This document shows, one piece after another, positions 56,471 to 64,000 of a DNA stretch of 64,000 bases. The translations under genes were made by a program, and so were the position numbers. Location: assembly GCA_958295665.1 (NCBI GenBank), contig OY282560.1, positions 195,735,812 through 195,799,811 on the forward strand. The letters run 5' to 3'. Position 1 is the first letter of the stretch, and each line of letters begins with the position of its first letter. This stretch comes from Tipula vernalis. Lineage: Eukaryota; Arthropoda; Insecta; Diptera; Tipulidae. The notes under the pieces are model-generated. The model was not told where the DNA came from. It saw nothing but the letters and a program-made list of their open reading frames with translations, and searched no databases.

Positions 56471-58458
56471 TAAAAAATTATAAGACAAATATGTTGATGA
56501 AACTGCGAAAAGCAGGTAATTGGCAGCCCATAGTAACAAAACCATTTTCTAAGTTTCTTTTGAACTTGAAATGGTTTAATTTTATTCTGAAAAAATTTGG
56601 AAAATTTTAGATTGGTGTTGTAAAAGTTTTATTTCTGTATGAAAATGTTTTGTTTGGTTTGGAAATTTGGAAACCAAACAATGCTTTGAAGAAGGTTTCA
56701 TTTGTTTTTAGGCAAAAATTTCGATGCAATTTAAATGGCCTGATTTGAAATTAAAATCCTACAAATACTATATAATTGGCAAAAGGTTCAATTTGAATTG
56801 TAATGGTGGAGTTTGAAGTGTAAAACCTGTAAATAAAAGAAAATGCATTTTCTTACTCGTCTCTTTCAACATGCCTCGCGCACTAGAACAAAACATATCA
56901 TTTTCATAAAGCCAAGGATGGTAAGTTGGCTTTTTAGTTGTTAATGTGCTTAAGCAGTGAATTTGGTTTACTCTGTTTTGATCTTGTTTCTTCCGAGACC
57001 AAATCAGAAAATTTAAATTTCGTTTCGGAATGTACTGATTTGGTTTGTATACATACATACATATAAGAAACTAAATTTTTTTCAGGTTGTAAAATTTTTA
57101 ATTCAAAACTTACAAAAAAAAAGTGATTTGGCATTAAGATTTTTATATATTTAATTATGGATAAAACTAGAGAATTATTTTTGCTTTTCAAACGAATTCG
57201 GTTATTTTTAATTTTAAATTGAAGGTAACGTTCATTTTAAAATACCAATTATACATTTTAACAATCCTTTATTCTTTACAGATTGTTTGAATATAGTTCT
57301 GGCTAGGGTCTAGGGATCATTAGTAAATTGCACAACATTTTGTTTTAAACGGCCTTTATTTTCAAATTTTATGAAATTTAAAACTTTTAACAGAGATTTT
57401 AACTAATTCGAGGTGATTGTCAATAAAACTGATTATTATATTTTCCAATACGTCAATTACAATTTTCAGAATTATCTGTCTAGAAAGCTTTTATTTTCGC
57501 TTGGTTAGAATTAATTTTTAAATTTTCAATCATTTAAAGTAACCCTTGATCAAACGATTTTAGAAAGGTAGTACATATTATTGAAGAGTAGCTGTACACA
57601 AGCCCTTAAGTTTATTTAATACAAAATGATTGATTTGTAACAAATATCTACTATGAGAAACGCACTAAATCCAGAAGCTCAACTATAACAAGCATCACTT
57701 GCGGTAGACTTTATTTTAATAACTCGTATATATTTTATCTAAATTTCTCATTTTAATCCATTTTTACAATTTTAGTGATAAAATTATTCGAGAATAGCAA
57801 CAATTTTATATTCTGGGCCCAATTACGAAATTTGGTGTGTTTGAGTATTTTAAATATCAAAAAAAAAAAAAAATTCTGTTGATGTGTTGATCGTGACAGC
57901 GAGACTAACGTTGGAAAACTCCGCAGTAAACATATTTTGAAATTAAAATAAAATCTTAACGCATCATGTCTGAATATGATATTACATGATAATGAAAATA
58001 TGTCGGACCCGGCATTAAACTGAAAACATAAAACATCCGGAACCGTCAGATGATGTAAACGTTTTTAGATTCTAAGAAGAGTGATAATCGAGCTTTTTAA
58101 ATTTTTCCAATAGATAATTAAAATATTATTAGCAAATGAACAGAAATGTTCACTCTTGAGTATTTGTTCAGGTCTGGTAATTATAGGGAGACTGTTATTT
58201 CTAAATTACGATTTAACTGTAGGATACATGCTACTTGAGAGTCTTGTCTAGAGAGGCTAAGAGATATGTGCCTCTACCGTATGAGGTTTTTCAAAAAAGC
58301 GTTTTTCCTTTTGTTGGCCATAAATTTGATTCCAACAATTGACTCTAAGATCATGGTGAATTCTCACCCAGATTGTTATCTCGTTCAAACTATTTCACTT
58401 CGAGCCTAAAAATATTATATGACCATGATGATTCCGGTGTTTGTGAATATTTCACTTT
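56471..58458. other. Probable intron, no gene seen
   Basis: AT-rich, A-run near 57859-57873. Overlapping minus-strand frames at 56768-57191 have no domain. Confidence 0.4.
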
Positions 58459-58463
58459 AAATT

Positions 58464-58964
58464 AATAAAATACAATCAATACAATTTTAAATATTTATTC
58501 AATTTAAATATTTATTTTATTATTATATTTTTTGAGAATAAGTGCTCCTTATTGTGAAATAGTTTCTTATTTTGCTGCAAGATCGATTTCGATGCTATAG
58601 CATCATCGTCAGTTGACTTACTTATTGAATTATTTCGTATTTTTCAATCCTTTTTATACTAAACTTTTTTGGAATTTCAATCATCAACATGTAATCAACG
58701 TAACCAGAAAATCGTTCCTGAATCAAAAAAATTGTGCGGCACAACCATTGAAATTCCAAAAAAGTTTAGTATAAAAAGGATTGAAAAATACGAAATAATT
58801 CAATAAGTAAGTCAACTGACGATAATGCTATAGCATCGAAATCGATCTTGCAGCAAAATAAGAAACTATGTCACAATAAGGAGCACTTATTCTCAAAAAA
58901 TATAATAATAAAATAAATATTTAAATTGAATAAATATTTAAAGTTGCATTGATTGTATTTTATT
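58464..58964. mobile_element. 501-bp hairpin (foldback) element
   Basis: Two arms of 218 bp (58464-58681 and 58747-58964) are inverted copies with only a few differences, separated by a 65-bp loop. The element is flanked by AAATT (58459-58463 and 58965-58969). Arms start AATAAAATACAATCAAT and include GCTATAGCAT and AGTCAACTGACGAT. The right arm lacks one CATC found on the left. No coding capacity. The near identity of the arms suggests a young insertion or ongoing arm conversion. Confidence 0.88.
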
Positions 58965-58969
58965 AAATT

Positions 58970-59885
58970 ATATGACCGTTTAGTAGAAGTAGTGCAACTA
59001 CTCATCTAATCTAACCATCTGTAAATAGCCAAAACACATATTTTACTGTACAACAAAATGTGCTTAATAAAGTTGGAACAACTATGAATAAACTAATTCA
59101 GAAAAATTTAAAATAAATTTACGAAACAAAACCCATTCAGTTTAATTGAAATGTCGTCGATTTATTTATAAAAACAGCAAAGGCACCAAATTTTCACAAT
59201 CATGCGGTAATATGATACTCAAACCAAACTTCTTAATATGGGATGCTGTGTATGTAAACATAATAATTAAGCAAAACAGACCGAATCAAAAAATTGTAAA
59301 ATGAAATGAAAAAAATTGCAAAGTGTTAAAAATAATTTGTTTTTTTTTGGCTATGTAGTCTCAACGCTATGTAGTACTACACGAGTATATGTCCATTGTA
59401 AAATTTTTCGGTCTGTTTTTGGAGTTTCCTTTTGTTTTACATTTTGCAAACCAAGACATAAAAAAATTGTCAAAATTAAAGTAGAAAATCTGGGTCACAT
59501 TTGATTTGCTTTTACTGGTTTAAGTATTTTATATTATTTTTATTTTGACGTTCCTATTAAATTTTATGTCAATTCCATAGAAGTTTAAAAATAAAATTGT
59601 TTGACAAAAAAAAAACAATCGAGCGACAGTTGAAATTAAGTGGTTTGTTTGTACAAATATTTTATGGAAAATATCAAAAAGAGTTTTTAATTATGTGGGA
59701 TTTTGTTAAAAAACGATAGTGAATTATTTCCTAAAACATTCCTAAATTTTAAAAACATTTTAGTGTATTAGTAAACCAATCAATTAATTGTAATCAATCA
59801 TAATTTATTGAAACACACAAATGAAAAATTGAATATAAATCAGAGATAATAATACTCTGTTAAATTTTACACCGTATTAACTGCA
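58970..59885. other. Flank of the satellite, no gene seen
   Basis: AT-rich. The 62-codon frame at 59316-59504 has no domain. Confidence 0.4.
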
Positions 59886-62800
59886 AAACCATGTCTCGAA
59901 ATAAAACTATGAACAAAACGTAAACCATGGTCCATTCTTGACTTTGCAATTAGTGGAGACCTTTTTTTGGAGCTAAAAGGGTTACATATGACGAATATCA
60001 CCCAAAGCCTAAATTGAACGACTAACGTTCAAAATTTGAATTTACTAAACTATCTTCGGTAGTTTGTCCGGAAATGAAACTAAGAACAAAATGTAGACCA
60101 TAGTCCATTCTTGACTTATGCAAATATTGGGGACTTTTTCTTGGAGCTATGAGGGTTAGATATGACAAAAACCACCCAGAGTTTAAATTGAACGGCTAAC
60201 GTTCAATATTTGAATTTACTAAACCATTTTCAGTACCTTGTCCGGAAATGAAACTAAGAATAAAATGTAGACCATGGTCCATTCTTGACTTATGCAAATA
60301 TTGGGGACATTCTCTTGGAGCTATGAGGGTTAGATATGACGATAATCACCGCAAGTTTAAATTGAACGACTAACGTTCAATATTTAAATTTGTTAAACTA
60401 TCTTCGGTACCTTGTCCGGAAATGAAACTAAGAGTAAAATGTAGACCATGGTCCATTCTTGACATATGCAAATATTGGGGACTTTTTCTTGGAGCTATGA
60501 GGGTTAAATATGACAAAAATCCCCCAAAGTTTAAATTGAACGGCTAACGTTCAATATTTGAATTTACTAAACCATTTTCAGTACCTTGTCCGGAAATAAA
60601 ACTGTTAATAAAATGTAGACCATGGTCCATTCTTGACTTATGCAAATATTGGGGACATTCTCTTGGAGCTATGAAGGTTAGATATGACGATAATCACCGC
60701 AAGTTTAAATTGAACGACTAACGTTCAATATTTAAATTTACTAAACTATCTTCGGTACTTTGTCCGGAAATGAAACTAAGAGTACAATGTAGACCATGGT
60801 CCATTCTTGAATTATGCAAATATTGGGGACTTTTTCTTGGAGCTATGAGGGTTAAATATGACAAAAATCCCCCAAAGTTTAAATTGAACGGCTAACGTTC
60901 AATATTTGAATTTACTAAACCATGTTCAGTAGCTTGTCCGGAAATAAAACTGCTAATAAAATATAGACCATGGTCCATTCTTGACTTATGCAAATATTAG
61001 GGACATTCTCTTGGAGCTATGAGGGTTAGATATGACGATAATCACCGCAAGTTTAAATTGAACGACTAACGTTCAATATTTAAATTTACTAAACTATCTT
61101 CGGTACTTTGTCCGGAAATGAAACTAAGAGTACAATGTAGACCATGGTCCATTCTTGACTTATGCAAATATTGGGGACATTCTCTTGGAGCTATGAGGGT
61201 TAGATATGACGATAATCACCGCAAGTTTAAATTGAACGACTAACGTTCAATATTTAAATTTACTAAACTATCTTCGGCACCTTGTCCGGAAATGAAACTA
61301 AGAATAAAATGTAGACCATGGTCCATTCTTGACTTATGCAAATATTGGGGACTTTTTCTTGGAGCTATGAGGGTTAAATATGACAAAAATCCCCAAAAGT
61401 TTAAATTGAACGGCTAACGTTCAATATTTGAATTTACTAAACCATGTTCAGTAGCTTGTCCGGAAATAAAACTGCTAATAAAATGTAGAACATGGTCCAT
61501 TCTTGACTTATGCAAATATTGGGGACATTTTCTTGGAGCTATGAGGGTTAGATATGACGATAATCACCGCAAGTTTCAATTGAACGACTAACGTTCAATA
61601 TTTAAATTTACTAAACTATCTTCGGTATCTTGTCCAGAAATGAAACTAAGAGTAAAATATAGACCATGGTCCATTCTTGACATATGCAAATATTGGGGAC
61701 TTTTTCTTGGAGCTATGATGGTTAAATATGACAAAAATCCCCCAAAGTTTAAATTGAACGGCTAACGTTCAATATTTGAATTTACTAAACCATGTTCAGT
61801 AGCTTGTCCGGAAATAAAACTGCTAATAAAATGTAGAACATGGTCCATTCTTGACTTATGCAAATATTGGGGACATTTTCTTGGAGCTATGAGGGTTAGA
61901 TATGACGATAATCACCGCAAGTTTCAATTGAACGACTAACGTTCAATATTTAAATTTACTAAACTATCTTCGGTACCTTGTCCGGAAATGAAACTAAGAG
62001 TAAAATATAGACCATGGTCCATTCTTGACATATGCAAATATTGGGGACTTTTTCTTGGAGCTATGATGGTTAAATATGACAAAAATCCCCCAAAGTTTAA
62101 ATTGAACGGCTAACGTTCAATATTTGAATTTACTAAACCATGTTCAGTAGCTTGTCCGGAAATAAAACTGCTAATAAAATATAGACCATGGTCCATTCTT
62201 GACTTATGCAAATATTAGGGACATTCTCTTGGAGCTATGAGGGTTAGATATGACGATAATCACCGCAAGTTTAAATTGAACGACTAACGTTCAATATTTA
62301 AATTTACTAAACTATCTTCGGTACTTTGTCCGGAAATGAAACTAAGAGTACAATGTAGACCATGGTCCATTCTTGACTTATGCAAATATTGGAGACATTC
62401 TCTTGGAGCTATGAGGGTTAGATATGACGATAATCACCGCAAGCTTAAATTGAACGACTAACGTTCAATATTTAAATTTACTAAACTATCTTCGGTACCT
62501 TGTCCGGAAATGAAACTAAAAATAAAATGTAGACCATGGTCCATTCTTGACTTATGCAAATATTGGGGACTTTTTCTTGGAGCTATGAGGGTTAAATATG
62601 ACAAAAATCCCCAAAAGTTTAAATTGAACGGCTAACGTTCAATATTTGAATTTACTAAACCATGTTCAGTAGCTTGTTCGGAAATAAAACTGCTAATAAA
62701 ATGTAGACCATGGTCCATTCTTGACTTATGCAAATATTGGGGACATTTTCTTGGAGCTATGAGGGTTAGATATGACGATAATCACCGCAAGTTTCAATTG

Positions 62801-64000
62801 AACGACTAACGTTCAATATTTAAATTTACTAAACTATCTTCGGTACCTTGTCCGGAAATGAAACTAAGAGTAAAATATAGACCATGGTCCATTCTTGACA
62901 TATGCAAATATTGGGGACTTTTTCTTGGAGCTATGATGGTTAAATATGACAAAAATCCCCCAAAGTTTAAATTGAACGGCTAACGTTCAATATTTGAATT
63001 TACTAAACCATGTTCAGTAGCTTGTCCGGAAATAAAACTGCTAATAAAATGTAGAACATGGTCCATTCTTGTCTTATGCAAATATTGGGGACATTTTCTT
63101 GGAGCTATGAGGGTTAGATATGACGATAATCACCGCAAGTTTCAATTGAACGACTAACGTTCAATATTTAAATTTACTAAACTATCTTCGGTACCTTGTC
63201 CGGAAATGAAACTAAGAGTAAAATATAGACCATGGTCCATTCTTGACAAATGCAAATATTGGGGACTTTTTCTTGGAGCTCTGATGGTTAAATATGACAA
63301 AAATCCCCCAAAGTTTAAATTGAACGGCTAACGTTCAATATTTGAATTTACTAAACCATGTTCAGTAGCTTGTCCGGAAATAAAACTGCTAATAAAATAT
63401 AGACCATGGTCCATTCTTGACTTATGCAAATATTGGGGACATTCTCTTGGAGCTATGAGGGTTAGATATGACGATAATCACCGCAAGTTTAAATCGAACG
63501 ACTAACGTTCAATATTTAAATTTACTAAACTATCTTCGGTACCTTGTCCGGAAATAAAACTATGAGTAAAATGTAGGCCATGGTCCATTCTTGACTTATG
63601 CAAATATTGGGGACTTTTTCTTGGAGCTATGAGGGTTAAATATGACAAAAATCCCCCAAAGTATAAATTGAACGGCTAACGTTCAATATTTGAATTTATT
63701 AAACCATGTTCAGTACCTTGTCCGGAAATGAAACTAAGAATAAAATGTAGACCAAGGTATATCCTTGACTTATACAAATATTGGGGACTTTTTCTTGAAG
63801 CTATGAGGGTTAAATATGACAAAAATCCCCCAAAGTTTAAATTGAACGGCTAACGTTCAATATTTGAATTTATTAAACCATGTTCAGTACCTTGTCCGGA
63901 AATGAAACTAAGAGTACAATGTAGACCATGGTCCATTCTTGACTTATGCAAATATTGGAGACATTCTCTTGGAGCTATGAGGGTTAGATATGACGATAAT
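59886..64000. repeat. 174-bp satellite array with higher-order structure
   Basis: About 23.6 tandem monomers of 174-175 bp run to the window edge. Monomers carry conserved blocks CATGGTCCATTCTTGACTTA, TGCAAATATTGGGGAC, CTTGGAGCTATGAGGGTTA and TTGTCCGGAAAT. Two types alternate: one with GACGATAATCACCGCAAG and AACGACTAACG, one with GACAAAAATCCCCCAAAG and AACGGCTAACG. From 60937, 7-monomer blocks of 1,218 bp repeat (60937-62154, 62155-63372, a third starting 63373). The first monomer (59886-60065) is the most diverged, as expected at an array edge. Confidence 0.97.
60937..63372. repeat. Two copies of a 7-monomer higher-order repeat
   Basis: Same diagnostic variants at the same monomer positions in both copies. 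Monomer 1 has AATATAG and the rare CAAATATTAGGGAC. Monomers 1 and 2 are both of the GACGATAAT type, breaking the alternation. Monomer 3 has CCCCAAAAG. Monomers 4 and 6 have TTTCAATTG. Monomers 5 and 7 have TGATGG for TGAGGG. The offset is exactly 1,218 bp, measured at the TCCGG start. Confidence 0.92.

Noticed and set aside
59886..64000. CRISPR-like regular repeats
   Set aside because: Units are 174 bp, contiguous and without unique spacers, in eukaryotic DNA. This is a satellite.

Overview
The window is AT-rich eukaryotic DNA dominated by transposable-element relics. The types present (297/17.6-like gypsy elements with env, a CsRn1-like gypsy, copia, BEL/Pao, R1-like and CR1/Jockey-like LINEs, Tc1/mariner, piggyBac, MULE, Helitron, Polinton, a tRNA-derived SINE and many MITEs) and a two-exon piece of an extracellular CUB-domain gene with insect-like sequence suggest an insect, probably a fly with a large repeat-rich genome. 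The species is inferred, not shown. There are no bacterial-style operons.

The only host coding sequence I can support is two exons of one minus-strand gene: 41634-41870 and 8632-8790. Both have good splice signals, both junctions are phase 2, and together they encode the end of one CUB domain and most of a second. The intron between them is 32,843 bp, so most of the window from 8.8 to 41.6 kb is one transposon-filled intron. The DNA to the left and right is presumably also intron of the same gene, because no further exon is visible.

Layout, left to right: an old SINE copy (0.55 kb); a dead Tc1-like transposon with long terminal repeats of IR/DR type (1.07-2.72 kb); a decayed R1-like LINE abutting the 3' end of a second LINE (3.0-7.4 kb); the downstream CUB exon (8.6 kb). 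Then comes a nested LTR complex, 9.1-26.0 kb. Its frame is a minus-strand gypsy element ('X'). A nearly intact CsRn1-like element (18.3-24.8 kb, 4-bp target duplication) sits in the X gag. Three MITEs, one inside another, sit in its integrase. A rearranged plus-strand gypsy ('Y') and a piggyBac fragment lie near its 3' end. Next are Helitron pieces in opposite orientations around a BEL/Pao fragment (27.6-31.4 kb), a FLYWCH-MULE fragment (31.5-32.3 kb), an internally deleted copia (33.2-34.7 kb), and a minus-strand LINE split by a 1.3-kb foldback element and carrying a palindromic MITE (36.6-40.6 kb). The upstream CUB exon follows (41.6-41.9 kb).

Beyond it lie a Polinton DNA polymerase B relic that received a MITE and a full-length SINE (42.9-44.35 kb), a mariner relic (47.8-48.15 kb), a 4.26-kb hexanucleotide array of CCACAT whose six frames are all open (50.43-54.69 kb), a MITE with a duplicated end starting exactly where the array stops, a piggyBac 5' fragment (56.0 kb), a 501-bp hairpin element (58.46-58.96 kb), and a 174-bp satellite (59.89 kb to the window end). 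The satellite has an alternating two-monomer pattern and a 7-monomer (1,218-bp) higher-order repeat.

I found no convincing new gene system. The best leads are the huge intron, the satellite hierarchy, the foldback and MITE families, and the insertion chronology.
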